From: Polytrichum commune
Taxonomy: Eukaryota > Streptophyta > Polytrichopsida > Polytrichales > Polytrichaceae
Direction: 5' to 3'
Assembly (NCBI GenBank): GCA_950295325.1
Contig: OX485803.1
Location: forward strand, 35,231,554 to 35,295,553
Length of the DNA stretch: 64,000 nt
Both the position numbers and the translations under genes were made by a program. The notes under the pieces are model-generated. The model was not told the origin of the DNA. It saw only the letters and a program-made list of their open reading frames with translations, and did not search any database. How positions within the stretch are numbered: position 1 is the first letter of the stretch; each line of letters begins with the position of its first letter. Of this stretch, positions 11,261 to 23,085 are shown piece after piece.

Positions 11261-11793
11261 TTGGGAAGGGTCTATAGGATGCGCCACAAAATTGGCAATG
11301 GGTGGACTGAGTATCGACAACCAATTGACCTTTGGGACCAACCTTCCAATATGACAATAGGATTTTGTGGGTAGCAAAACAAGAATGAATCAATATGGAT
11401 CTACAATTTGACAAATGATTTGATGGTAGAGTTAGAAACCATCATTACATTGACTACAATGACTTATACTGTAGAAACAAATTTGTGTGAGTTACATTCA
11501 ATGGTTGAATGAGTGTTCATTAATTTCATGAATGATAAATAAATATGGCTTGCTAAGAATATTTTATCCAAATTTTCATACTATATTTTTGGCATATACA
11601 TATGATTGGGGTGTATATCCTTTATTTATTTAGTTATTTATCATTTGTGTATGTATTCAAGAGGATTTTCTTGCTACTTATTTATACATATATCATTTTT
11701 AAAAGGGGAGAAAGTCTTGTATATTAGGGGTTTTAATTTCAAGATAATGCATGCACGTGGTTTTTGGTTCTAACAACAAGTTCACCCCTGTTG

Positions 11794-12984
11794 TCGTGAT
11801 GTGGGATGGATAGTGTTTAAAACATAGGTGTTTACATGTGTTATTGTTTTTCCAAGTATGCATGTAGATGGATGTTAGTATGATGTTGTAGCAACCATGT
11901 TTAAGTTAGTTGTTTAGTATAGTACCAGTCTTGAGTGCTTTGTAGAGAGTGCTTCGTAAGGAGAACTTGAGGGATAAGGAAGGATAGGGCTTACCGGCGG
12001 TGGTTGTTACCTAGCTGTTGAGGGTTCTTTGATGCCCTAAACCCAAAGATTTCTTATTGCCTGAAGGGGGTAAGAGAGAAGATTATTTAAAGGGTAGAGA
12101 TTGGGTGCTGAGAATTCTTGAAGGGTTGAAGGGTTTATGTTTAGAGAGCTTATAAGATTGAGGTATTTAGTGTTTCTCAATCCTTAAAGAAATTGAGGGT
12201 GTTGAAGTTACTTGAAGAAGCGAGGGTATGCACTAGGCAAAGTGTTGAATCTTCTACATTTGCATTGTAAAAAAGGTAGAATTTAGGTCTCGGAATTTGG
12301 TCTATTGTGCATCATGGGAGAGGTATCTTGTTGCGATTCTTTGGAGGATTGTTCTTAGTGAGGTCAATAACTTGTATGCAAAGTTTGAGGGCGTGATTTG
12401 TGCTAGTGAAGGAGTAATGAAGTTTTGAAGCATAAGGAGTCTATAACTATGGCAACAGAGTAACCCAACTTTGAGGGCTTGGTTCTCCGTAAATATTATA
12501 GTTGTGAATGTGAGATTTAGAAAGTAGCTTAAAAGATGTCTTGTCTCATTTGTGGTGAAATTTCAACTCTGTGAGTATTATAGATTGATAGTTATTGATC
12601 TTGATGTACTTGGATCATTCAAGGGATTATTGAGGGCAAATATTAGTATGACTAAAAGTTGCAGCATGAGTTATACATTTCTTTGCTTGTCATAAATATT
12701 GATATGTGAATAGTGGATGAGGTATACATTTACTTTGCAAAGTTTTGTAGGTGAAATATGAAGGAGTTGAAAGTTACATGAAGATGAAACTGATGAGGGG
12801 TCAGCATTGTGTGATTGAGTGAACTTGGGCAAATATTGAGGGATGGTTTTGGGTTCATTGAGGAACTAATGTATGTAAGCATAAATCTTTGAGATTAGAA
12901 ATGTCTACTACTGCAAAAGACTCCGTTTTCTTTCTAGAAAAAACCACATTTTTCTTGACATCGTGGGTATACACAATATTGGTT
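11794..12984. other. Intergenic DNA, no recognised gene
   Basis: There are no significant open frames or element termini. The stretch 11930-12480 is GA-rich on the plus strand with many GAGGG and TTGAGGG words but no clear period. Confidence 0.35.
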
Positions 12985-13345
12985 GCAGCTACCCATGTGG
13001 GTGCACAAAAGGGGTATAAGATTAGAGGATATAAAATACATATAGTTATAGATATTTATTTTCTTCATTTTGTAGATATACTAGGCTATTGTTTATGACA
13101 TAAAAGTTGTCAATGTGCATTAAGGGTCAACGACATCATGCTTATGGGCTATACGTATATTAGACATTGCATTATCTACGATTTTTTCAACATGTGTAAA
13201 TCTTTGAGGCTATTTGTTACCTAAATATGTGTATTCGTGTCATTTTTTGGCCTACTAAAACTTTGTGTATAGACATACTAATCAAGAGGCACTGCATGCA
13301 TGTCATTTTTATTTTATTCCAACTATGTGTGCACCCTAGGGGTGG
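12985..13345 (+). mobile_element. Copy C of the hAT-like family, internally deleted
   Basis: The left part CCCATGTGGGTGCACAAAAG plus GGGTATA matches copy B at 10469-10493, and the following TTTTGTAGATATACTAG matches copy B near 10545. The right part CATGCATGTCATTTTTATTT leading to GTGCACCCTAGGGG resembles the family 3' end. The coding block is missing, so this is a MITE-like deletion derivative. Ends are approximate. Confidence 0.5.
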
Positions 13346-14559
13346 GTGAGTAAGAAATAAAACTCACTCTATACGAAAAAAAATAAAGAAAAAAATTGTA
13401 TGTATTGATGGTACGCTAGAGAATAAACTATACGTTAAAACCAAGGTTTTCAATTAATGGAATGAATGCCCCAACCACATACACAAAATGCATTTTTGAT
13501 TCTTATCATAGAAAATTATAAGTAGCCATGATCATACTTTTGAAACATTTGATCACAAAAGTGTTATTAAACACAATGATCAATACAATAAAATCTTTGA
13601 AGGTACGCATCAAAATAGCAAATGTAGACAATGTTTTTTGAAGATTAAACATGATATCTTAAAGATGTGAGTAGCTTTAATATGTACTTGTTGCTTGTCA
13701 CGTTATACAAAATTGAGTTTTAGATGCATTGAAAACTATTTTTTTTTTTAAAATCAATAGATGGTCGAGCCCTTAAATGTACGTAGATGTAATCCCTTTT
13801 AGCATGGCTTGTAGTGCTTGTCATTGTGTATTGAGCATGAGTATCCTATGGTTTCTATGTGTGTAAGGAGGCCACTCCCACAAAGGGACATTATGAAGAG
13901 AGTGTCATTTACACGTATATTATGTGCTCATTATGAAAATGGCTTCATGAATTCGGTCTTTCAACTAAAGTCATGTCATGAAAAGGATCCTTAGAGGCCC
14001 TTCAAGAATTCTTGATGTCAACTATTGTAGGTTTTTGAATTAGCTTTCTTTGCACCATGTGTAGGAACATCCTCTTCACCATGAACCCAAATCTTGTGCA
14101 AATGTTTTAAGGAGGTGATCATATGACTCATATGGCACAAACTGGAAGATATGTTTGAGAGGTTAACCCCCAAACGCTTTTGGGACTTTCTTTGGGCCTC
14201 ATAATAGATGGGGCACTTTATAATTGTATAATTTGAATGTAAATTGTGCTATGATGATTTTAATTTTTTTTTTTAAATTTTAAATTTTGTAGATGAGAGT
14301 GATAGCTTGTTGTCTTGAAAGGTTATACTTCTTGGTTGCATCCACACAAATGTTTTTGAGAAGAATCAGATGATATTTTCATATCATTCAATATAAAGAG
14401 AGAATCCACAACAATTATGAAATTGCTAAAAACATTTGGGTATTCACTAGGCATTGTCCATGAATTCAAGCACTGGAGTAGAATCTTTGCCAACCGCCTC
14501 TAAGTTGCTTGCTTGCATAAATCATAGATCAAGCTAGACGTGTCTAATCCAATGTACGA
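13346..14559. other. Intergenic DNA, no recognised gene
   Basis: AT-rich DNA with short homopolymer runs (poly-T near 13740). I see no element ends or coding region. Confidence 0.35.
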
Positions 14560-14850
14560 TCTTAAACAGACACCTATATTTGAGTGGTGTATAGTTGGGT
14601 GTGAATCCATGAATAGATGACATATGTTGGGAAGAGATTGGACTGTGTGTCCCAAAACATTCTAATCATTCTAGACGTAATAACAACATAATTGAGGAGA
14701 CCTATATGATTATTCAATAATTCAAAGAATCTTCCGCCTTGACAATGGTTACGATATTCATACGCGCTCCAAAAACTGAGGAAAGTGGCTTGTACATGCA
14801 AACTTTGGATTTGCGAATGATCTCTTACACTAATTGCGTGTTTCACATCC
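14560..14850 (-). repeat. Interspersed repeat R1, uninterrupted copy
   Basis: This unit aligns with 32749-33245, sharing CACCTATATTTGAGTGGTG-like and TTATTCAATAA..TTC blocks. It aligns in reverse with 29570-29730, 42720-42870, 54870-55040 and 63690-63870, which share CACTCGAATATAGGTG-like words. This copy has no insertion, so it shows the empty target site of the foldback element at 32877-33090. A minus-strand frame of 90 codons spans it but is not shared in frame with the other copies. The repeat class is unknown. Confidence 0.6.
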
Positions 14851-15001
14851 TACAAGAAGTGGCTGTAAAGAGAACACTGTCTCTTCAAGACCTTGTGGGC
14901 CCTTCTTACCCTTAATACTGTGATTTCAACTTCCCAATGCTCAAGTTCACCTAGATGGCACAATGCTAGAATAGCAACATTGCTATATGGCAACAGAGTA
15001 A

Positions 15002-15503
15002 GGGCCACTTCACACACGAGACTGAGAGCCCGTGACCATTACACTTCAAGCACTCTCGTTGGTGGAAAAGGTGGAGCCGGTCCAAGTTCACTTCACACTA
15101 CGCTTGAGGGACCAACACAGTAAGTGAATGCAAGATGGATGTCAAGTCTACATGGATTTCTACATGGCATCAAATGGACCATGTTTCATGGTCACTTGGA
15201 CTATTTTCAACAACCACCTCTTGGAGGTAGGCCTAACACAAAACTGGGAGACCATGGCACTCCGAACGCTCACAACCGATGATTTATTCTATTTTATCAT
15301 AGTTGAGGATCCGCATGAATAGAAATTCATTGAAATAGCATTTGGTTGAGGGAATGGTCACACATGACTTCACACTACACTTGAGGGTCCGTGACCACAC
15401 TACTACATGATTTTGAGGTGTGTTAGGACGGCCTTTGGACACTTTTCTTTTGGGCTCTCACAATTTCACGGTCACGGCTCTTGGCTTGTGTGTGAAGTGG
15501 CCC
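15002..15503. mobile_element. Harbinger/Tourist-type MITE, copy 1 (502 bp)
   Basis: Inverted ends begin GGGCCACTTCACACAC and finish GTGTGTGAAGTGGCCC. TAA flanks both sides (14999-15001 and 15504-15506), the 3-bp TWA duplication of PIF/Harbinger elements. It aligns along its length with the copy at 30011-30522. The subterminal words GAGAGCCCGTGACC and GGTCACGGCTCTTGG are also inverted. There is no coding capacity. Confidence 0.92.
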
Positions 15504-15540
15504 TAAGCTATGAGATTGAACGGCAAGATCATAGCAAAAG

Positions 15541-15572
15541 ATGTATGTATGTATGCATGTATGTATGTATGT
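15541..15572. repeat. (TATG)n microsatellite
   Basis: About eight tandem tetranucleotide units with one TGCA variant. The apparent peptide in the overlapping frame is an artefact. Confidence 0.9.
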
Positions 15573-15792
15573 TACATGTTGCCTCAAGGTTTCGGGATAA
15601 TTGCATCTGGCAATGGAAGAGTGACAGTGGCTGTCTCTCAGATTTTGATATGCTTTTACAGGCTCGTCCTCTAAATGGAGTTCTCGTCTTGGGTGTTGTG
15701 TAAAAGTAAAAGGAGCATGCGTTGTATGCTGTGAGTCTTGAAGGGCGTGTGAGGAAGCAGACAAAGGGTCCACTGATGGAATACTATGGGAT

Positions 15793-16155
15793 CAGTGTGG
15801 AAGATTGAGGCCCTCATATGGGTTTCATTTTGAAGGGTTCTCAAATTTCAGCCTTTCAGTTGAAGGGTTGGTTCAAATCCGAGACGTCAATCCAAGAATA
15901 AAGAATTGAAAAACAAAACTCATATTAAACTTGTGTATGAATTCTATGGTGCATGTTTATAGTACAATGTGAAGAATTAAGAATCAACCATCTAACTCCA
16001 CTTCTTGTAGTGACAATGCCCTACGCCTGTTGGTTCTTGTGGCGGGCATATTATATTAAGGACTTCAAGTGATGTCTTCATTTTCAATTTGGGGTTGCGT
16101 TTTGAAGGGTCAAATCGCGTTTGAAGGGCATTGAAGACTTCAATCTTGAACATTG
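15793..16155 (-). mobile_element. hAT MITE, deletion derivative of the element at 48915-51303 (363 bp)
   Basis: The left end CAGTGTGGAAGATTGAGG and the reverse complement of the right end CAATGTTCAAGATTGAAG form hAT-type inverted repeats. The octamer TATGGGAT is present on both sides (15785-15792 and 16156-16163). The sequence matches both outer arms of 48915-51303. It jumps directly from TGGTTCTTGTGGCGG to CATATTATATTAAGG, so about 2 kb of parental interior, including the transposase relic, is missing. Strand is given by the parent transposase. Confidence 0.9.
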
Positions 16156-16163
16156 TATGGGAT

Positions 16164-16360
16164 CGATGAACGGGGAACACCGACCGTTGGTTACAGGTGA
16201 ACTAGTTGAGTTTGAGGAATAACCGGTTCAAGTTTGAGACTTCAGGAAAATCACCCATTGTGTGAGAGGAATCTATGGAGTATACCCCAATTTAGTCAAG
16301 ACAAACTGAAAGATTGCAACATGTAGCTAGTTGGATCTAGAAACAATATTCAGTGTCACG
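16164..16360 (+). mobile_element. hAT MITE family M1, worn copy abutting another hAT MITE
   Basis: The start CGATGAACGGGGAACACCG and the body (GAGTTTGAGGAATAACCGGTTCAAG) match the M1 copies at 44157 and 55283. It begins immediately after the 8-bp duplication of the preceding hAT MITE, so the two insertions share one target octamer. The right end is degraded and its limit is approximate. Confidence 0.6.
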
Positions 16361-16900
16361 TACGCTATTTGTGAAGGGCCTAAATTAGATGCCGAGAGGT
16401 CTCAAAGTGTCACGCCTACTCATTGCCGAATATGATTCCATTCGTCAACATAAGTAGCTTTTTCAAGTGAAAAATTACCTCCATTATGAAATTTAGAGTA
16501 GCACATTGGGATACTTTAGACAGTAGTCTTGCACTTTAGTATGCAAGGGGAGGGTATTTTTGGATGTACTAATGGCAAGTGTCATGTTTTCACATTTTGG
16601 TATGCAAGAGGAAGATATTCTTGAGCATACTAATGGCAAGTGTCATTTGTGTACACTTAAGTCAACTTGTAGACCAATTGTGTAACATAGGCATGCACCT
16701 CATATTGAACATACTCATGCCAAGATATTAGTTAGTGCACTTGAACACCAAGTGTCATGAGGCGACACTTATGGTGAAGTTGTCAGTCATCAATATACTA
16801 TTACGCATCTGACACTAAATACTATAAATGGTGTAGTAGGATTTTGACTAATTATGCCCTAAAATCTGAACGGGCACTATACGGGTTTCAAGTAGTGTGA
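16361..16900. other. Intergenic DNA with a direct repeat
   Basis: The words TTTTAGTATGCAAG..GAGG..TATTTTTG and CTAATGGCAAGTGTCAT recur at about 16530-16585 and 16595-16650. This gives a two-unit, roughly 65-bp imperfect tandem. Nothing coding is recognised. Confidence 0.4.
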
Positions 16901-17465
16901 GGACCGTTCTAGACATGTGACTAGTGATCGTGAGAAAAGAAAGGAAAAAACAATTTATGATTTATCATGGTCATGGTCCGCAGTTTAAAGACCATGACCA
17001 AGATAAATCCATGTCACATTTAGAAAGCTTTTGTCATGTGTCACAATGTAAAACTGACTTACTCGTAACCGGATGTAGCATTTTCAAGGAAAATTAAGAA
17101 TAAAAAGATAAAAAATAGGAAGTTTAGGGTTTAGGGTTTGGTAGTTGAACTATATTGTTTCTTTATTTTGATTTAACTAAAATTAAAAAAGCCTTTGACA
17201 TGGTCATCATTAATTTCCGCTAAGACAATCTATGTGGGTTCTCTCGCAACTAACTCTAGGTGATTTCTAGACATGTAGAATTCCATGTTAGTTCCACATT
17301 ACTTTTACATATATTTTCTAACATGCTCACCCATGACCACCATGGTCACCCTTGGGTTTACGTGATCTTGTGTAAAATAAGGTGGGACAACCACTAGTTT
17401 CTCCACCAAAAAGGAATTTTATAAAATGGTGGCCATGGTCACTAGTCACTAATGCAAACCGGCCC
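16901..17465. mobile_element. Probable Harbinger-type MITE with worn ends (565 bp)
   Basis: The left end GGACCGTTCTAGACATGTGA is similar to the reverse complement of the right end, GGGCCGGTTTGCATTAGTGA, and both continue into GACTAGTGAYC. The flanks are TGA (16898-16900) and TAA (17466-17468), an imperfect 3-bp duplication. The interior has a 20-bp hairpin at 16959-17009 and a telomere-like GTTTAGGGTTTAGGGTTTGG at about 17126. No other copy was found here, so the call rests on the termini. Confidence 0.5.
16959..17009. repeat. Perfect-type hairpin: 20-bp stem, 11-nt loop
   Basis: The arms 16959-16978 and 16990-17009 match at 19 of 20 positions (GATTTATC-A/T-TGGTCATGGTC), with loop CGCAGTTTAAA. 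The hairpin lies inside the probable MITE at 16901-17465. It could fold in RNA if the MITE is transcribed. Confidence 0.75.
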
Positions 17466-17468
17466 TAA

Positions 17469-19462
17469 AGCCTTTGTATGTATTGCACTATTTCCCACGT
17501 AGGTCACTTAGTGTATTTTAATAACAACATGTGGCCTAATATAGTGAGGATTATTTTCATTTGACATAAAATTTATAAAAGACTTCCACATAATTAAGGG
17601 ATTGTAGAAAATATATAATCTTATTACAAGTACGGTAGATAGAACTTAAATGTGGACCATTTAAAAAAATCTATTGATAATATAGAGATTGAAGATATGG
17701 ACCTTACAAATTATGTTGAGTATGATTAGTTTTGCACGCATGCTTCACTATATTTGGATGAAAATTGCATTATCATGTGCCCACAATGGATAAAAATATG
17801 GAGCGTTCATTGTTGTATATCTTCGTGTTCATGCTCTACCGTTTGCCAACATCTAGGGTTTTATTTCCACTTCATCAAGATGGGGTGTTTTGGGCCATTT
17901 TTGGGGAGAAACTTCTCCATGTTGAAGCTCATTCAAAGGTCATGGTTGTTGGTGTTTTACTTGAACAAGATTTGAGGTATGTGCTATATGACATTTTTTT
18001 GACTTGGAGGTAGTCACTTTAAAGTTGGGATTACTTGTGACAAATCCATATAGGATTTGGGGTCCATGTTGAATAATTCTTACAATAATTGTTACATGAG
18101 GGGCTTGTGATCCATCATGGCGCTTCCCTTGGGGTAGTTGCATTGGAGTTGAGCGATGGCAAGTCCATGAAATATCTTCACTATAGAGGGTGATTTCGTT
18201 GAGCTCATAGCAAGATGAAGGTGTTTGAGGAGGAAACATGCGCCTCGCTTAGGTTTCATTTGGAAGAGAAGTCAACACTAGAGTGACCATTTGAGTTTTT
18301 GGGATAGTGACGACAAATACAAGATTCGGCAAAAGAGGGAAGTTGAATGACATAGTGGCCAATGTGTATGTTGTGCCGCAATGGACCGAGTTGGAAGAAC
18401 CCCCTAAGCGGCGTTGTATAGACGATGGAAGTCACATAGCCGATGTAAGTCAACAACAAGCAACCCAAGTAAAAATTTAGATATTAAGGAGGACAATGAT
18501 GACCACCCTGTGGAGCCTCTCAGAAAGTCTAGGGTTATGGGTTCCATATGAATTATGATTCATGGAACCGCCAAATTAATTAAACTCTTCTTCCAACTCA
18601 CACGTGGGAGCGATATTTTGAACAGGCATAGAAGATAAACGTAGCTTTGAAGTGGTTATCACAAGAAGACAACTGGTGAGTGTCGAAGTCTTGAGAATTT
18701 GATGGTGTAGGTATTCTACATCGAATGTCGTAAGGAGATTGGAGGAGACACTAGAAAATACGACAAAGCCAACCCTCTTTTGTGATGCATGATGAGAATG
18801 TATTATTGAAGGTACCATCAAAGAAACTATAACTGATTTAATGAGCCATTCGCAGTTTCACAATACAAAAGAGTTTATAACTTTCTACGCAAATTCAAAT
18901 TATTTGTCCAATTTTCTCACTACATTTTCCATTCAGGTTATATTGTTGGAATGATTTGCTTTATGTTGTTGCAATTGTATGTTGTGCCTCTTTGAAGTGT
19001 TGAACTTGTATGATATGTTTCATGACTTGGGTTTTGCAATGGAATGTATGCACCATATCTTTTTAGACTTGGAGATATTCCATAAGAAACATCTATGCGA
19101 ACTTCATATGCATGCTCAACGATTCCTAGCAATTTCAAACCTTAAACTAGAATAAAATTTTGAACTAAAATCCTGCTAGAAGTAATCAAGAATTTCAATG
19201 CACACTTCAAAATTGGACACTTATATGGATTTGCACCATAAATCAAGGTCATTATAAACAACGATTATTCTATGTAGAGAATAACAATTTATGGGGCGAA
19301 AGGATTTCCCATAAACCCCGTCCTAACCCCTTCACAGAATGTCTCCCGAGCACTAGCCTCAAGAGTTGTATGTACCACTTATCGAGTTTAAGACTTGTAC
19401 ACAGTAAACCATCCGGTTATGAATTTGGAAAGATTTGCTTCATGTTGTGTCAGTTGTACGTT
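17469..19462. other. Intergenic DNA, no recognised gene
   Basis: Short frames at 17754-18013 and 17940-18821 lack known motifs. The phrase GATTTGCTTTATGTTGTTGCA near 18953 recurs in changed form at 19434, just before the element at 19463, and so marks an older local duplication. Confidence 0.35.
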
Positions 19463-19875
19463 GGGTTCAAACATGGTAAAGTGGACCACAAAAATGCTCC
19501 AGTATGCTATAACCATAGGTTTTTTATCAAATGCCTAAAAATAGTATATTTTTTAAAATTTAAATTGAATTACTTTTCAAGGTGACCTTTATTGTTGTGT
19601 TAAGTACTCAAATGTAGAATACCAAGATGACACCTTCAAAAACTTATCATTAAAAGCAAATGGCTAGATCTATTTTTGGACATAAATTTCATGACTTAAA
19701 CTATTTCAAACTTGAGGTTTATATTCATATTCCTTGAATTCATTACAAACTTGAGGTTGTCATGAAAAATCATGTAAACTTGTAGAAAATTATCAATTTA
19801 ATGTTATTTTATTGTATTTTAAACAAAATTTTGACAGAACCTTGTTTAGCATCACCACTTACACACAACTTAAAC
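19463..19875 (+). mobile_element. Element family M2 (GGGTGCAAGC ends), right-truncated copy
   Basis: It starts GGGTTCAAACATGGTAAAGT and aligns with the full copy at 50376-50991 through the blocks ACTCAAATGTAGAATA and TTTAATGT...TATTTTAAACAAA. The match ends near 19875, short of the expected CTTGCACCC terminus. The left edge is supported because the preceding sequence resembles the uninterrupted stretch at about 18953-18985. Confidence 0.65.
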
Positions 19876-22074
19876 CGGGGAGTGCTAACATGTGAGCGGT
19901 GAGCGATGAGCAGTAACTTGTGAGTAGTGAGATTAGCAAATTCTTTGGAGATATGCCCATTAGTATTCTATAATTATGCTATTTTGGTATAAATAATAAC
20001 ATCTTTATTTATAATAGTATAATAGGAAGTTAATACAAAGTGCAATCAACCTAATGATAGCCTCACTTTACTCTCAATATCAACAACCGCAAGCTTGGCA
20101 TGAGAGGTTGGAGATGACTTTTAACATTGTTGTTAGATTCAACATTGAATTTTAAAAATATGTATGCAACCACATTCCAAGTATTGACCATGCTCTAGAA
20201 TATATTTCTAGGATACATCTAGAGATAAAATTCATAGATATATGAAGGAACACCAAAAGCGAAGGCAACTTTTTGGGTCTCTATTGACGTTGAGGTGCAA
20301 AATGAGAAATGAATTCATGGAGACATTGCGGAAGATTTAGAAACTGAATTTTATGGACATAGATGGAAGTACAAGAGGGAATTACTCACACATTTCATTG
20401 TCCACAAAGTAATGAACACACTCAATGTAGTCAATGTGAAACCATGCATAGAAGCTTTGTAACTACCCCTATCGTCCCTCATTACCTCCTCTTTGTCACT
20501 AACATGTTCAATACACTCCTTTGCCTCAACATCTACGAATGGCAAGATGCAAGGACCATAAACAAATGACCTATTACAATGTGAGCATCTTCGCTATTGA
20601 GCCACCCCTATGAGGTGCAGGATAGAGTATTGTATGATGATGCCAAGATGACATCAAGTATGGCACCTCTCAAATGTGATGAAGTAGCCCTACTACACCA
20701 ACAAACATGAATAAATGCATGTGCAATCCACATAGACAATGAGTGTATGTTTAGTGTTTGAAATCCACAATTACATTTAATAAACATTACATGTACATGC
20801 ATGAACATCAACAAATAATCCCAATTTAATCTATAAAGAATTGCAAAGATTGTTTTTTTCTTGTCCACCTCTCCATGACACATTTACTTTCACGATCTTC
20901 GTCGTACCTCATAAATGTACTACCTTATAATTTGACCTACTTCCAACCATATCTATGTGCTAGTTATATGATACAACTTCTAATTTACTCCCTCTTATAC
21001 TGGCAACTTTATAAGCAATGTTGGAATGGTATTGTTTTTATTAGATATCATTCATGTACATATAATGAGGATGTCACATTTTTTTGATAGCAATAGGGTA
21101 TGGGTATTTGATGGTAGTTTTGTTTTCAATACCATTCAGATACATATATCATGCAAGGACCTTCATAGCTAAGTGAAATCGTACTAGAATCAATATGGTT
21201 TAGAATGGTATTGATTCAAATAATAACTTGGGTATACAAAGATTCTCTCACCTTGACACAACAAAATTGTGATACCAGTCAAATATTGATATTTGACCGG
21301 TATTACAATTTTGATACCATGAGTAGGTTCTTTGATACCATTATTAATGTTAAATATTGATATCATGCATTTACTATATATTGGTCCAACATTGGTTTTA
21401 ACCCTCCAACATGTGATTATGCACATCTATCCTTATTGATCTACCATGTTTACTTCTAACTTCCTAACTTAGTCTATAATGACCAAGATTACTGCATTGT
21501 ACTATAGAGGGTGGGTCCCTAGCATTGATGCATCGAGGCATTGACCAAATTAGTCCTCTTAACTCTACAACTAATCCGGTAGATGCTTCTCATTATTAGG
21601 GAAAATGAAGGTAAGACAAATATAAGCCTTGTTTCTCCAAGGCATCTTGGAACTAATTGCTTACACAATGACAAGCTATACTATAACCACAAACAAGTTA
21701 GATATCCCTTCCAACCTAAATACCAATATCCCAAGGACCAACATTAGTACATTCATTAGCAAAACTTCACCACTCCCTTGTGTTGCTTACTTGCATTTAC
21801 AGTTTCTAAGTAGGTACTAGGATTTGTGGCCTAAGAAACCCTCGGTTCACTATCCTAACCACCACTTCTTATGTGGTCATCCTAAGGATTACAAGCACCA
21901 CTCTTATATTTATCCTTCATAAATCTTCTCCTTCGCTGATACTAATTATGGTTACCACCTCAAAAACGATCTTTGGCTAATTATTTACTACAACACAACT
22001 CCTTGCCATAGGAACCCTTACAGCAATTTTGACAACATCATTTAAAAAGAATATGAGAAATATAAAAGACATTT
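19876..22074. other. Intergenic DNA with a short palindrome
   Basis: Several unrelated short frames occur (for example 20351-20883), none with a known domain. The stretch 20990-21400 repeats words such as GGTATTG and GATACCAT and holds the hairpin at 21261-21314. Confidence 0.35.
21261..21314. repeat. 26-bp inverted repeat with 2-nt centre
   Basis: The arms 21261-21286 and 21289-21314 are complementary except for about three positions. The centre reads AAATATTGATATTT. This could form a cruciform, or it may be a small foldback remnant. Confidence 0.75.
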
Positions 22075-23085
22075 TGAGCTATCATCAAGGTTACGCAAAT
22101 GTTGATGTTTATATCCTTGGCACCGAGCACATAAATTTCAATTTTTATGAGATTTTCCAAGGTCACTTTGAAAACCACTTATAACCATTTCAAAAAAATC
22201 AAGGAAATTGAGAGAGAAACTTAAAGGTACCCAAATGTTGATATTAGTCATCTGGGCATTGAGATGACTAATTTCAAACATTTGGAGAGTTTTCAAAATT
22301 ACTTTGAAAAGTCTAGGAAATGTTGCGAGGGCCATTTGTAAACCATTTGAGAAAAATAAAAGAAATTGTGGGAAAAACTAAGAGGAACCCAAATGATGAT
22401 ATTGGCACTTTCAATTTTTTTGAGAGTTTTCAAGTTCACTTTGAAAACTCTAGAAAGCTTTGCAAGGGCCATTTACAAAAACATTGAGAAAAAATAAAAA
22501 TTGTGATAGAAACTTAAAATTACCCAAAATTTTATATTAGTCATCTTGGCATTGAGATGACTAATTTCAATTATTTGGAGAGTTTCCAAAATCACTTTGA
22601 AAGCTTTGCAAAGCGTTGGGAGGGCCACTTGGAAAACACTTAAGAAAAATTAAAGAAATTGTGAGAGAAACTCAAAGGTACCCAAATGTTCATATTAGTC
22701 CTCTCTACACTGAAATAACTAATTTCAAAGTTTTGGAGATTTTTCAAAATTGGTCTAAAAGTCCTAGGAAACACTATAGGGCCATTTGTAAACCATTTGA
22801 GAAAAATAAAAGAAATTATGGGGGAAACTTAAAAGTATGCAAATGTTCGTATTAGTCATCTTGGCACCGAGGTGACTAATGTCAAAATTTTGGCAATTTT
22901 CAAAGTCGGTCTTAGATCCCTAGTAAGAGTTAGGAGGGCTATTTGTAAAGCATTTGAGGGGAAAAAAAAGAAAACAAACTTGGGGTGAGAAACTTAGAGG
23001 TACCCAAATGTTGGTTTTAGTCATCTCAACACCGAGATAACTAATCTCAAAATTTCCTTGGAGATGACCAATTTCAAAGCTTTTG

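Larger units (their letters stand above)
10676..11354 (+). pseudogene. Longest coding remnant of the hAT-like family, interrupted by a SINE
   Basis: A forward frame opens before 10676 and runs to the SINE insertion. If the SINE and one copy of its duplication are ignored, the same frame continues through the right flank and stops at about 11352-11354, giving roughly 100 codons. It includes KDGFIRVKYDMLYVKPKV and PPRLSIWEGS. A further segment in another frame (about 11391-11541) carries the family's conserved C-terminal block LMVELETII...TMTY, broken by one TGA. I recognise no named domain, so it is best treated as an uncharacterised element protein. Confidence 0.4.
10362..11793 (+). mobile_element. 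Copy B of the ORF-bearing hAT-like family, split by a SINE
   Basis: The left end CCTGGGGGTGCAC (about 10362-10374) and the right end near TTCACCCCTG (about 11780-11793) match the termini of the 23-kb copy. The internal GTGCACAAAAAGGGGTATTA matches copies A and C. Forward coding segments lie at 10676-10890 and 11273-11354, separated exactly by the SINE at 10891-11260. The family's conserved C-terminal block follows at about 11391-11541. Without the SINE the copy is about 1.05 kb, the longest seen here, so it keeps more of the ancestral coding region than the others. Exact ends are approximate. Confidence 0.6.

Noticed and set aside
15995-16015. CACTA-type terminus (CTTCTTGTAGTG)
   Set aside because: It lies in the body of the hAT MITE and changes in the parent copy (CTTCTTGTGGTA), so it is coincidental.
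17126-17145. Telomere array
   Set aside because: Only two or three TTTAGGG units; common as interstitial motifs.
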